Shown here one piece after another: positions 41,629 through 52,324 of a stretch of DNA of 64,000 bases. The stretch spans positions 1 through 64,000 of the forward strand of contig VFIW01000064.1 in assembly GCA_006386115.1 (NCBI GenBank), given 5' to 3'. Origin of the DNA: Globisporangium splendens (taxonomy: Eukaryota; Oomycota; Peronosporomycetes; Pythiales; Pythiaceae). Each line of letters opens with the position of its first letter. The first letter of the stretch is position 1. A model generated the notes under the pieces. That model had not been told where the DNA came from. It saw nothing but the letters and a program-made list of their open reading frames with translations, and did no database searches. The translations under genes were made by a program, and so were the position numbers.

Positions 41629-43296
41629 ATGACGACGGAAGCGCGAGCGTTGCCACCGCTTGCTTCGGTCTCTGCAGTGTGTCTCGCCGCACAGCCCGAT
41701 GTGCACGCGCTCGCCCACGCTGTGGAGCGCATCAGCGCGTGCCTCGATTATGCGCACGCGGCGTTTTGGAGCCTCCCACGCGCGTGTGCGCGGAATCATT
41801 TGCGCCTCGCACAACGGCTCGCAGCGCGACAAGAGAGCGAACACTCGATAGATCCACATTACAAGATGTTTCTCTTCAGCAAGTGCCTCGTGGTCGCCGT
41901 CGAGAACGACAACCTGGCGATGATGCAGTGGCTCTCGCGCGTGTATTGTCCCCTGGGGATTGCCTCTCATGCTGTCCAGAAAGCTGCAGAACTCGGCAAT
42001 CTACGGATTTTGGTGTGGCTCGTGGAGAATCACGAACGCATTCTGTGGAGTCCAGACATGCTCACTGCAGCGGCGAAGTATGGCCATCTCGACGTGCTCC
42101 AGTGGCTTGCGAGACGAATCGGCGTGGAGTTCTGCACGCCTCAAGCAATGGACGCAGCCGCCGAGTCGGACCATTTTGACATCGTCCAGTGGCTCCAGGT
42201 CGCGTTTCCTCCGTCTGGTGTCGGTTCCGTTGCCGCACTTCGTCATGCGATCAAGCGCGGCCACTTCCAGATCGCGAAATTCCTGTACGAGAACAACCAC
42301 ACGCTCGATGTGAAGAATGGACTGGATCATGCGGTGTGCAGCGGCAGTCTCGGCATGCTCGAGTGGCTCCACGGGCTTGCAATCACAGGCCATACGACGC
42401 GCGCAATGGAGTACGCGGCGCAGTTTGGGTACCTCGACCTCGCGCAATGGCTCTGGGAGCATTTCCCAGAGAGCGATCTCAAGTGGTCCATGCATTATGC
42501 GGCGGAGAATGGCCATCTGGAGCTGGTGCAGTGGCTCAGTGACATGAATTGCACGACCGAGGGTGTGCGATACGCGATGAATGCTGCAGCGAGACATGGC
42601 CATTTCCATATCGTGAAATGGCTCCACGAGGCTCATGGACAATTCTCGGATTCTGCGATCAAGGGTGCAGCATGGAGTGGCAACTTGGAGATGGTGCAGT
42701 GGCTCGACGTCCACCGTCCTGCGAGTGACGCGACAATGGCGATGGCGTTTGCGGCAGCTAATGGACAGCTCCACGTTGTGGAGTGGCTCCATGCAAATCG
42801 AAGCGAAGGTTGCGACAATAGTGCCATGGAGTGGGCTGCAATCAACGGACACCTCGAGACCGTCCAGTGGCTCCATGCGCATCGCACGGAAGGGTGCACC
42901 GAGTTCACAATGGATGGTGCAGCACGCAATAGCCATCTGGATGTCGTCCAGTGGCTCCATGATAATCGCGATGAAGGATGCACGTCTGTGGCGATGGACA
43001 AAGCGGGATCGTACGAGATGGTCCGGTGGTTGCATGACAATCGGACCGAAGGTTGCACGGTGGTAGCCATGGAGACTGCCATCGAGCGCGGCGACTTTGA
43101 CACGGTGCTCTTTCTGCACGAAAACAGACGCGAAGGGTGCTCTGAAAACGTGGGACTCTCCCTCGGAGACGAGAACCTCGAGCTCTTTTGCTGGCTTCAC
43201 GCACATTATCCCGAGAAACTGAACTTGGACGAGATCCGGGAATCCGCGGCAGATTCACTCTATTTGATGGCGTTGCTCGATGAGATGGGACTTTGA
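41629..43296 (+). CDS. Ankyrin-repeat-like protein
   Basis: 555 codons from ATG (MTTEARALPPLASVSAVCLA). N-terminal module VHALAHAVERISACLDYAHA, then FWSLPRACARNHLRLAQRLA. After the irregular units come 28-residue repeats, fewer and more varied than in paralogues (NGHLETVQWLHAHRTEGCT; NSHLDVVQWLHDNRDEGCT). Then the short repeat AMDKAGSYEMVRWLHDNRT, the unit GDFDTVLFLHENRREGCS and the family end YLMALLDEMGL. No targeting signal. Divergent from the OPA3-like gene; the start codons are 333 bp apart. Confidence 0.88.
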   Translation: MTTEARALPPLASVSAVCLAAQPDVHALAHAVERISACLDYAHAAFWSLPRACARNHLRLAQRLAARQESEHSIDPHYKMFLFSKCLVVAVENDNLAMMQWLSRVYCPLGIASHAVQKAAELGNLRILVWLVENHERILWSPDMLTAAAKYGHLDVLQWLARRIGVEFCTPQAMDAAAESDHFDIVQWLQVAFPPSGVGSVAALRHAIKRGHFQIAKFLYENNHTLDVKNGLDHAVCSGSLGMLEWLHGLAITGHTTRAMEYAAQFGYLDLAQWLWEHFPESDLKWSMHYAAENGHLELVQWLSDMNCTTEGVRYAMNAAARHGHFHIVKWLHEAHGQFSDSAIKGAAWSGNLEMVQWLDVHRPASDATMAMAFAAANGQLHVVEWLHANRSEGCDNSAMEWAAINGHLETVQWLHAHRTEGCTEFTMDGAARNSHLDVVQWLHDNRDEGCTSVAMDKAGSYEMVRWLHDNRTEGCTVVAMETAIERGDFDTVLFLHENRREGCSENVGLSLGDENLELFCWLHAHYPEKLNLDEIRESAADSLYLMALLDEMGL

Positions 43297-43736
43297 CGGA
43301 GAATGACGATCAAATGTTGGAAGTCAAGGTGTTACAGTTGTGTTTCGTCATGCCAGTGCATTTCCAGTCAGCGCTTCCTGCGTGCAGCTGAGATGCTGAG
43401 ACCTTCTCTCGTTCTTTTGAGAGCAGACGAATTTGCAGACGAATTCGGTTTCGGCGTCCTGGTTGTCAAGACGAGAGCGTGGAAGTCGCCGTAGCATAAT
43501 TGGCACTGCACTGTACTCCCGTTTGGCAACAGCAGATGCTGTATCTGACTTGCTGGCCATGACACGAACTCATCGCCTTAATTTGTTGCAAGCACTGTGT
43601 ACACGTGAAGCTTGAAACGGGTATTCCAAGATCAACACGGTCACAATTTCTGGTCCCCCCGCCGCACTTTCTCCCACCTCTCTCCCCAGCGTCAGAAAGA
43701 CTTCCGATTTGCATCCTATCAGTGAGTTGGCACGTC
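43297..43736. other. Gap, no gene seen
   Basis: Short overlapping ORFs only; no motif or repeat recognised. Confidence 0.45.
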
Positions 43737-44272
43737 TCAAAGGAGCTCCTGACAATTGCGAGCGCGCAAATTGTACGGGCAGAGAATTCGCGGAGTAAGT
43801 GCCACATTTAGCCAGCTACGTTGACGAATTGCTTTTCGCGCTCTGTGAATCGTGCGCTCAGTTGTCGAGGAACAAACGCAGCTGGTCTTCAGTGACGACG
43901 ACGATCTTGGCGCCTCAATTTCAATTTCGCTGAAGAGCGAGGCTGGATGAGGAAGGTCTGGAAGCCAATGTTGGCTGTCCAGTTTGACGTCGCGTTGTGT
44001 CAACTTGAAGGTCCTGCTCCACTCAGTCAACAGAAATCCCAGTTCTGACAATTTGACGCACACAAGACTCCCAAAGCTGTACTCTGGTCGCATATCGTCA
44101 ACGAACGGATCGTATTTTTTGCAGTATCAAAGACTTGGCACCAAGCTGAAGTACTCGAAGCATCACGCTGTCAGCAGAATCATAGTAGACGACAAGCCTC
44201 GATCCAACACAAGCTCCTGAATTCTGCAGCGTCTTAAGTGCAGGTCTCCAGTGCGCTGCAGTGCGTCAAGCA
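43737..44272 (-). pseudogene. Unrecognised gene relic
   Basis: Two adjacent frames on the minus strand look protein-like. About 44101-44272 reads ALKTLQNSGACVGSRLVVYY then DSADSVMLRVLQLGAKSLIL and ends at a TGA at 44098. In the next frame, 43737-44093 reads MRPEYSFGSLVCVKLSELGF then LLTEWSRTFKLTQRDVKLDS. One frameshift would join them. I know no family for this. It could be a decayed gene or a gene with an intron I misplace; chance is possible. Confidence 0.3.
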
Positions 44273-45597
44273 TTAACTCGAGTACGCTCGTGGTTGCCGC
44301 CAAAGCAGTACAACTCACACAGAAGTCGGGCATGGATTGGTAAATCAGTTGGGAAAACCAACGCGTCAAAGATTGCGCGGCTCATGTCGGAAGTCACACA
44401 TTGTAAACTGGAACGTCGTCATCCGACACGGTCAGAGGAAATGTTCACGATAAATACACAGTGTATGTCGAAAAAATTGATATTGAATCAATCGTGGTTG
44501 CAGGTTTGGTGTGGGTCCTGAAATTTAAAAGTCCCCAAAGTTTCACCGTTAAATACGGCCAAAGTTCTCACTCATTTTTTCTTTCGCTGCGGTTGCCAAC
44601 AGAAAAAGCATGGAAACGGGAAAAGCCGGAGAGAGAGAGAGAGAGAGAGAGACGTGGCCTCCCCTCATTGAATTGTGCGTTGCTGGTTAATTGCTTTGAA
44701 ATTGGAGGCTAGGGTGCATCGCAAAAACACTCTCTTTCCATGAGCCTGTCTTGCGTTGGTCGTGCACATGCACATTGAAAAGGTCCTCGACCTGGACAAA
44801 GTCGAAGATGCAAGGAATATGTGCAATATAACCGTTATTTACTGCAATTTATTCATCAAAAACAGACTTCATCAGCACAAATCTTGTCAAAAGTAGCCTT
44901 TCTTTCTTTATCCCTTGAGAGCGGTGTTTGAAACCGAGAGGACGCAGACAAGACTTCTGCTTTTAAAAAGGAGGCCATGCCGAAGTGTTGCACTAAAAAG
45001 CCAGGTATTGGCCAGGGGAAGAGGATATTGCATCCTGCTCAAAGCAGCGCTCAGTGCCAACAAGCTGAGTGCTGCAGACTTCTGTTATTCCAGCATTTTC
45101 ATTGTGGTGCATCTATGCAGAGACATTTCCATACAATCAGGCTGAACGACGCCACCACAGCACGCAACCCACTCATATGAAAACGCAGAGGAAGATACTA
45201 GGAACTTCGCAGATTTCGCATATTGCTATAGAGTCTGTCGTCACGTCAAAAATGCGACTTCGCCATCTCAACACCTCCATCCACTGGCCACTCGTCACTC
45301 TGCACAGCACGGCTTGCTCGCTGTGCCGTCTTGGACACATTTTTTGTGTTTGCAGTTGCGAGGCTGAATTCAGTCTCAAGTCCAGTTGCTGCCCCAACAT
45401 ATCCGATTGACATTAAAAAAAGAGAAAAACGACACCTTGTCTCGCGTGTGCTTTGCCGGAATCAGAATTTAGAAAAAAGATCGGCTTCTATTTTCAGCCA
45501 ACCAGAGTGCGGAAAATGTAGTTGCAAAACTCTTTGTTCCCCTCTTAGATCATTACGACCGTAGCCACAACCCAAAGAGATCCGCAGTGCGATCAAG
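44273..45597. other. Gap, no gene seen
   Basis: Includes a (GA)n tract at about 44630-44652. Other ORFs are short and unconvincing. The last 100 bases presumably contain the promoter of the ankyrin gene at 45598. Confidence 0.45.
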
Positions 45598-47355
45598 ATG
45601 CGCATCGCCGCCATGACTGGTGCTGGGGATGCGCCGCTCACGTCTGCCGCCGTCGTGTGCCGCAAGGCGCAGCCGTCGCTGGACGCGCTGGCGCATGTGG
45701 TGGACACGATCAGCGCGTTTCTGGACGAGAGCGTCTCGCCGCGGTGGACGATCCCACGCGCGAGTGCGAGCAATTTTCCACACTTGCTGGTGCGTCTAGC
45801 GGCACGCGAGCCGAAAGATATGGATTCGCACTACAAGATGTTTCTAAGCAGCAGAGCGCTCGTGTACGCCGTGGCTAACGATAATCTGGAGATCGTGCAG
45901 TGGTTGTGTCAAGAATACTGTTCCGAGACGTTTGTGTTTCTCGCCGTCGAGGAAGCAGCACGACTGGGAAACACGCGGATTTCGGCGTGGCTAGTGGAGA
46001 ATTGCAGAGAGACTATGTTGTGGAGTCCGCGGATCATGGACATTGCAGCAGCGCATGGACAACTGGAGACCCTCCAGTGGCTGCAAACGCTCCCAGAAAA
46101 CCCAGGTTGCACGCGTGCCGCGATCGAGAATGCTGCACGTAATGGACACGTCAATGTTGTCGTGTGGCTGCAGCACCATGCGCCAGTTCAACAATCCTCT
46201 GTCGCAATCGTGAATGCCATTGAGTGCGGTCATCTCGAGATTGTGCGCTTCCTTCACGACCAGGGTCACGCACTTCGAGCGCCTGCCCATGCCATCGCAT
46301 GCGCTGCCAAACGCAATCGACTAGATATTCTCCAGTGGATGCACGAGCACTACGCGGTGGACTGGACCTCGGACGCAATGGATTCGGCCGCTGAGAGAGG
46401 GCATTTACAGATTGTCCAGTGGCTGCATGGGAATCGGACCGAAGGCTGCACGACGACGGCGATGAACCAGGCAGCAGCCAATGGGCACCTCGACATGGTG
46501 CAGTGGCTCCACGCGAATCGATCTGAAGGGTGCACAGCGTACGCAATGGACGGTGCAGCAGGAAACGGCTTCTTTGATGTCGTCAAGTGGCTCCATGAGA
46601 ACCGCAGCGAAGGCTGCACGACGCGTGCCATGAACATCGCGGCAACGAATGGTCACCTGGATATCGTGCAGTGGCTCCACGCAAATCGATGCGAAGGATG
46701 TACGTCCCGAGCCATGAATGGAGCTGCCTCAGGTGGTCACTTGAACGTCGTCAAGTGGCTTCATGAGACGCGAAGCGAGGGTTGCACCGCGTTTGCGATG
46801 GACAGTGCGGCCGAGTATGGTCACCTGGATGTGGTCCAGTGGCTGCATGCAAACCGCACGGAAGGATGTACCACCGCAGCAATGAATTTGGCTGCTTCTC
46901 GCGGCCACTTGCATGTGATCCAGTGGCTCCATGAGAATCGAACTGAAGGCTGCACATCCAGGGCAATGGATCTCGCTGTGGAGATTGGCCATTTCCATGT
47001 CGTCAAGTGGCTCCATGAACATCGACCAGAGGGGTGCACGGTCTTCGCCATGGACTGTGCCCATTCGCTCGAGATTCTCAAATGGCTGCACGAGAATCGA
47101 TCAGAAGGGTGCACCACGAACGCGATGCGGAATGCAGTCCTGGAAGGAGACTTTGAGCGCCTCTTGTTCTTGCATGCGAATCGAAGCGAAGGCTGCGGTG
47201 ACAGTGTGACGCTCGTGGTGGCTCGACAAGAGCAACTCGAGATGTTTCTCTGGCTGTACGAGCATTACCGCGCCAACCTCCGCATCGGGCATATTCGGAA
47301 TCAGTACCAGAATCGGCATTATTTGATCGCATTGCTGGACAAAATGCGAGTATAA
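45598..47355 (+). CDS. Ankyrin-repeat-like protein with the most regular repeats
   Basis: 585 codons from ATG (MRIAAMTGAGDAPLTSAAVV); the second ATG at 45613 is equally plausible. N-terminal module LDALAHVVDTISAFLDESVS, then IPRASASNFPHLLVRLAA. After irregular units, eight uninterrupted 28-residue repeats follow, such as NGHLDIVQWLHANRCEGCT and YGHLDVVQWLHANRTEGCT, giving an 84-bp period in the DNA. Then the short repeat AMDCAHSLEILKWLHENRS, the unit GDFERLLFLHANRSEGCGD and the family end YLIALLDKMRV. It is the cleanest example of the family layout. No targeting signal; likely an intracellular protein-binding scaffold. Confidence 0.9.
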   Translation: MRIAAMTGAGDAPLTSAAVVCRKAQPSLDALAHVVDTISAFLDESVSPRWTIPRASASNFPHLLVRLAAREPKDMDSHYKMFLSSRALVYAVANDNLEIVQWLCQEYCSETFVFLAVEEAARLGNTRISAWLVENCRETMLWSPRIMDIAAAHGQLETLQWLQTLPENPGCTRAAIENAARNGHVNVVVWLQHHAPVQQSSVAIVNAIECGHLEIVRFLHDQGHALRAPAHAIACAAKRNRLDILQWMHEHYAVDWTSDAMDSAAERGHLQIVQWLHGNRTEGCTTTAMNQAAANGHLDMVQWLHANRSEGCTAYAMDGAAGNGFFDVVKWLHENRSEGCTTRAMNIAATNGHLDIVQWLHANRCEGCTSRAMNGAASGGHLNVVKWLHETRSEGCTAFAMDSAAEYGHLDVVQWLHANRTEGCTTAAMNLAASRGHLHVIQWLHENRTEGCTSRAMDLAVEIGHFHVVKWLHEHRPEGCTVFAMDCAHSLEILKWLHENRSEGCTTNAMRNAVLEGDFERLLFLHANRSEGCGDSVTLVVARQEQLEMFLWLYEHYRANLRIGHIRNQYQNRHYLIALLDKMRV

Positions 47356-49425
47356 AAGTGAACGGTCCGTCGTCCTGGAAGCAAGCAGGATAGCGAGTTG
47401 CCGCGGCGAAGATTGCCATACATCGCCTCCTCTCATGAGTGCCACATGCCACTCGAAAACTACAAGTGAGGTTGGTGCGACTTGAGCCCTTTTGGAAGAT
47501 GGATCAATGTGCTGGGATTGAATGCCACTTCGTTGTTTATTCGACGGAAGTAGGTATGATCTTGATAGGTCGCTCCCGTATTTGTCACGAGAAACATTGC
47601 TCATGGGCAATGATGCTACAGTGAGACAGGAGAGGACTCCGTAATAGTGGCTGATCACTAGCCTGGTGGGGTAGCGGATAGTTTTGCTCAAGCTATTTCC
47701 ATGTCTTCAAATCGTCCCAGTCCCACGCGAATGCTTTTGTATTGTTTGTTTCCATGCCGAATGGACAGAGCGATGCACTCTGTATTGGGACGAGGGTAGG
47801 TTTATGTGTGAATGAGAACCCAATTTACGGTTATGAAAATGGAACGAATGCTGAATTTAGTATTGGCGTTTGGCGCACGATTTGTATTTCGAAATCGTGA
47901 GATTATTGAAATGACTTTATTGGCATGGTAGAAAAATAACGATGTCAGCAGCTCCTCCCAGCCTCACTCTTTACTTTCGGGCAAATGACAGAAGGAGAGC
48001 AATGCCAGAGGCTGGTCGAAAAAAGTGCCTGTGCATTCTGAAGTGCGCCTCAAGCACGCGCAAGACGATGGTGCACACTCGTTGTCAAGCACTCAACATA
48101 TGCTGCACCTTTTGGCGAGAAATATCAGTAAGAAAAGTTGTGCCCACAGCTTCGTCAAACAACTGAAAATCTCATCTTGTGCGACAGAGCCTCGAAACGA
48201 ACCTCTACTGGGAGATTGGCGATGGGCGAGGTCACTAGCATTTTCAAATTTGTTTAGATGTACGAATGCACACACACATTTACAGAATCGTCCCTTGAGA
48301 TTTCATTCTTGAGGAATCTCATGCTCCTATGTACTGAGTTATTGCCGCGGATACAAATTGAACCGTAGCTGTGTTTGTGTGGATATTGATGCAAGTGGTT
48401 TGATTTCATGTTATCGCAATTAGATCAACTTCACATATCTGTGTCGAATCGATTTGTTCCATCTTGCCAGTGTCTCGTGCGCTCTGCGTGTGGCTCCATG
48501 TTTTCAGCGGTTGTCTGTGAGCATAACTAGAAACAGCCTGCGATTGTAGCAGTGCCAAGATCGTAACCCAGGATGGTCGTGTCGTTGCTTAGCCTTCTTA
48601 ATGCATCTCGACGTCAAGCTCTTAGTGAAAGACATCACAATTAAAACTTGCAGTAAACGAGGACGAAAAGAGCAAGGACTTTCAATGTGTTGCCATAACA
48701 CGCACAAATCGATCGATATGCAGGAAAGAGTCAACGCAAGGAGACCCGATATTCCTCATCTCTCAGCATTTTGGACCGTTTGGCAACCACTCACTAATAA
48801 TTCTCATCTTCTGTCATTCACCCCCTCTTTTACTCTTCAACCGTGAGAACTCTGATAGAGACAGCTGAAATGTTAAATAGCTCGATCTTCATAGAATAAG
48901 TCACGACTGCAAGCTATACTCGCGTTTTGGTTATTCCAGAGACCAACATGCAGACATGAATGCAAACCATGGCACTAAAAGCTTCTCCTTTCAATGTCGA
49001 ACGCAATGGTATGAATGTTATTTTCATCCGTGTTCTGTCGACTCAGTAGCACCTCGAAACTAATGTGGGCTCGATCATGAGAGAGAACTGAACCATCCAC
49101 ACGTGACTGGGACAATACTCTCGCCTTCGATTCTTCACTTTCTGCACCAGGTCTTTTTGGACCTCGATGTGAAAGAGCTGTGTTGTGAAATGTGCTCGGC
49201 GCAAAACCTGGTTGGTTTTGAGTTTGGTACAGTTGCCGTACGCACTAGAACAGCAGCAGCCCCGAAAGAGGATCTGTAAGCACAAATCGTTTTCCGTGTC
49301 ACTGCAATCATCGTTTTGGTGTGTGCGCGTGTGGACAATGGGGATGGACCGAGAACGACTGATTGTGAAGAGCAACAGTACTGTACAGAAATAGGCTTGG
49401 ATAGTCGTAAGCAAAACTGTCAACA
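47356..49425. other. Gap, no gene seen
   Basis: About 2 kb with short ORFs only on both strands, AT-rich segments near 47800-47950, and no recognised repeat or RNA gene. Confidence 0.45.
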
Positions 49426-49617
49426 AGCACCGACGAATTGCGGGAAATGATCAAGTTCTTATGTCCCAAATCGCAGCTCTACTCGACAATGGTATCGGTG
49501 CCACATCGTCAAAAATCAGAAACACCTCACTCTCAGCAGTGTTAATGAGACTCGGGAATTCTCAAACTGTATGTAGATCATAAGTTAAATAGAACTGCCT
49601 TCTCTCTCACACACAAA
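49426..49617 (+). mobile_element. LINE 3' end, strongly 5'-truncated copy
   Basis: Close match to 31140-31340: CTCTACTCGACAATGGTATC against CTCTACTCGACAATGACATC, then AAACACCTCACTCTCAGCAG in both, ATGTAGATCATAAGTTAAAT in both, and a CT/CA-rich tail. Only the last 190 bp are present, typical of incomplete reverse transcription from the 3' end. Confidence 0.85.
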
Positions 49618-50613
49618 ACTATCAAAAAGATCAACTAAGGAACCTTTCTTTGGCTGTCCATTCAGTTGTAAGGCATCTCAAGCTTGATACATTGTACGGA
49701 AGTCAGTAAGCAAATTGATCTGATAATTGCATGTTCGGCAGCCTGAATGCCTTGGCGACAGGCATCCTACATCGAATTTGTGAAGCTGTCAACCCTTGCT
49801 CGTAGACACAATCTTCTTGCCTGCGTATTTAGAAAATCCGCAGATACCCACACACACACACACGCCTTGAACGCTCAATTGCTTCTTTGTATGCCTTTGA
49901 AGTCTGATACTCGCGACGCAGTCAGCAAACTGCTGCAGATGCTGTGGATTTCGGCATTCTAATAGAGCAGCCTTGTCTTGGAGCGTCGGGGTCACAGTAC
50001 TGTGAGCCATTGATGTTGTGCTGTCGAGGTGGTAAAAGTCACATTATTGGAAATGTGGCTTGCTGTGTGGCAGAATGGCTCGATTCAGGACTTTATGTAT
50101 GTGCAGACAGGAATTTTCACCAAAAATCCTATGCGTAGGAGCTGATCACCAGATGTCTGTGCTTGTGGGAGACGATGATTTGAAGCCCGGTCTCATTTGT
50201 AAACAACTTGTCTTTGACCCCCAGATGAGTAGTTGTCTTAAAAGCACTGAACAATGTCGGTCTAATCAAGTCATGTATCCTTTCAGATCCTTGAATGCCT
50301 CATAAAAAATACGTTGCAGGAACTCAATCTGGTGCTCAAAATACTGCTGTCTTAAATCCTCCTTATCGTGAATATAGAAGACCAAAATTCAATGCATTTA
50401 GTAGCGACATACTCCTTAATTCCGCATCCCGCGACATCATTCTGGTGCAACAGCTGACCTTCGCTGACAAAATCACCCAGGCATCTGGCTTCACGGAACC
50501 AGATTAACTTCTGTCGAGCAGGTTCAGATGCCATCGGCTTCGTGTTGTTTCGAGGAGCTCATTTTGCACACCGAGCAGGTTCACATTCCACCCGTTTCGC
50601 GTTCTCTCCAACT
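49618..50613. other. Gap upstream of the LPMO gene
   Basis: No gene seen. A short (CA)n tract lies near 49849-49863. A second initiator-like GAGCTCATTTTGCACA is at about 50554-50569. Confidence 0.45.
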
Positions 50614-50629
50614 GCTCATTTCGCAATCT
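50614..50629 (+). promoter_or_regulatory. Oomycete initiator of the LPMO gene
   Basis: GCTCATTTCGCAATCT matches the oomycete initiator GCTCATTYYNCAWTTT almost perfectly, with the expected start site about 29 bp upstream of the ATG at 50647. A similar motif lies 60 bp further upstream. Confidence 0.7.
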
Positions 50630-50646
50630 GCACTCATTGGCGCACA

Positions 50647-51386
50647 ATGGTCTCCCTTTCGCTGTTCTCTGCTACCGCGCTTCTCGCGGTGAACGCGCTC
50701 ATCTCGACGACAAGTGCTCATGGCATGGTGAAGGTGCCTAAGGCGGAGGTGCTTCCTGGTCACGGAAACGAATGGGTCGTGATTCTGAACCCCGCTTGGC
50801 CATGGGAGGGCAAAGGCTCGTGGAAGGGAGGCGACCAAGCCGGTCAGTTCGCGAAGCTCTCCAAGCAGCACGGCTACAAAACCCTGCGCTCGTTCCTGGA
50901 CAACAAGGGACAAGCGTGCGGGTGGACCAATGCAAAGGCGACCCCCAAGGCGATCCCAGCCGACGGCAAAGTCGTGTTCCAGCACGTCAATTCCGGATTT
51001 ACGCACCAGGTACGTTGATCCGTGCGCTTGAAGAATATGTAAGAAGTATGATATGTACTCACACTATTGATATGTTGCAGGGTCCTTGTGAGATCTGGCT
51101 CGATGACAAGATGGTGCTCCACAACGACAACTGCGAGAAGGCGTATGCCGGTAAGGGCATTACCGAGTCCAAGATGCCAGTCGACTTTTCGTCGTGCAAG
51201 GGATCGTGCATGCTTCGCTTCTACTGGCTCGGTTTCCAGAACGAGCAGTGGCAAGTTTACAGTACGTCTCTCGCTGCTATTTTGTTGTACATACATTTTG
51301 AGAGGCACACTGAACTGACCTGAGTCTATTGCATTGTAGAAAACTGCGTTCCTCTCAAGGGCAAATCGAAGAATATTCGTGGGTAA
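50647..51386 (+). CDS. AA17-like lytic polysaccharide monooxygenase, three exons
   Basis: Exons 50647-51009, 51081-51261 and 51340-51386 give 196 codons. The signal peptide (MVSLSLFSATALLAVNALIS...TSA) ends directly before His25, which becomes the N-terminal copper-binding residue of the histidine brace (HGMVKVPKAEVLPG). A second ligand is likely His120 in NSGFTHQGPCEIWLDD; FYWLGFQNEQWQVYKNCVPL is a family-typical end. AA17 enzymes of oomycetes oxidatively cleave pectin (homogalacturonan) in plant cell walls and are secreted. Introns are 71 and 78 bp (GTACGT...GCAG; GTACGT...GTAG). The usual Thr/Pro-rich C-terminal extension is missing; a detached piece of that kind lies at 52163-52324. Confidence 0.87.
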
Positions 51387-52162
51387 AAATGAGCGCGACT
51401 GGCGTTCAATATCCTAAAATGGATAGATTTCCCAGAAGATACTTTCCACTCGTCCATATTGAAAGATAGTACACCGTGTAGCAAAGCTGGGATTTACTTG
51501 AATAATGCGTTTTTTGGCCGACCACGAGCAATACATTTCAATACCAAATGCTTGCATAACAATGCTGGAGTTCTTCTTAGTACGGACGAGGAGTGTGCAG
51601 GACGTTCATCAATTGCAGAATAGCCGTATTTTCGATTGTGTCTAAGCTGCTGCAATGTTCTATAGTCAGCAGCAACAACAAAGATCCTGATGTTACCAAG
51701 AGACACCATTGTAGCAAATGTGGTGTTGCTATAAAAACGTTGTCTGCCAATTGTTGTCGCAACTTGGAGTCCTTGAGAGACGGGCATCAACTTGAACTAA
51801 CCACTGAGAGCAGACGATTAGCGAGATTTTCTTTCAGTAGTAGAGAAATCGCCTTGTCGAAAATGATCCTCTCAAGTGGATGAGCTCCAGGATTAGTAGT
51901 TTTCATAACGGCTCCAGTTGTGGGTCCAATCAAGCCCTCTGTTACACCGAAATGAGTGCAAGATCTTCAGGACCGTAAATCACCTGCCACACACGAACGC
52001 GTTGGTACCATCACACGTACGGTTCATTCATCGAAATAGCATGCAAGTAGACTGGTATTTAGTATTTCAACCTCAGTGACTATCTCGGCACCGTTCAGGA
52101 CAGGAGACTCTTTCTCGGCTCAGGGTCCGGGAGCTTCTTTTGCGTCCTTTTATAGTTGAGGT
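51387..52162. other. Gap downstream of the LPMO gene
   Basis: No gene seen; short ORFs only. Confidence 0.45.
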
Positions 52163-52324
52163 ATGTGGTCTGCCAAACCAGCGGCTGCAACTAAAGCTCC
52201 TGCAGCCACGACCAGCAAGCCAGCAGCTACCACCAAAGCTCCAACTGCGCCAGTGACCGCAGCTCCAGCTCCGACCACCAAAAAGTGCGAAGCGAAGACC
52301 AGACGTACGCTGTACACGTTTTAA
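52163..52324 (+). pseudogene. Thr/Pro/Ala-rich tail fragment of a secreted protein
   Basis: 53 codons (MWSAKPAAATKAPAATTSKP, then AATTKAPTAPVTAAPAPTTK, ending KKCEAKTRRTLYTF). Mucin-like Thr/Ala/Pro/Lys repeats of this kind form C-terminal linkers in oomycete secreted proteins, including some LPMOs. It lies 780 bp downstream of the AA17-like gene on the same strand. Most simply it is the remnant of the 3' end of a second, lost copy; it is unlikely to be a gene by itself. Confidence 0.4.

Noticed and set aside
46380..47150. Regular 84-bp direct repeats that might suggest a CRISPR or satellite array
   Set aside because: They are the coding repeats of the ankyrin-like protein; there are no constant repeat plus unique spacer units and the host is a eukaryote.
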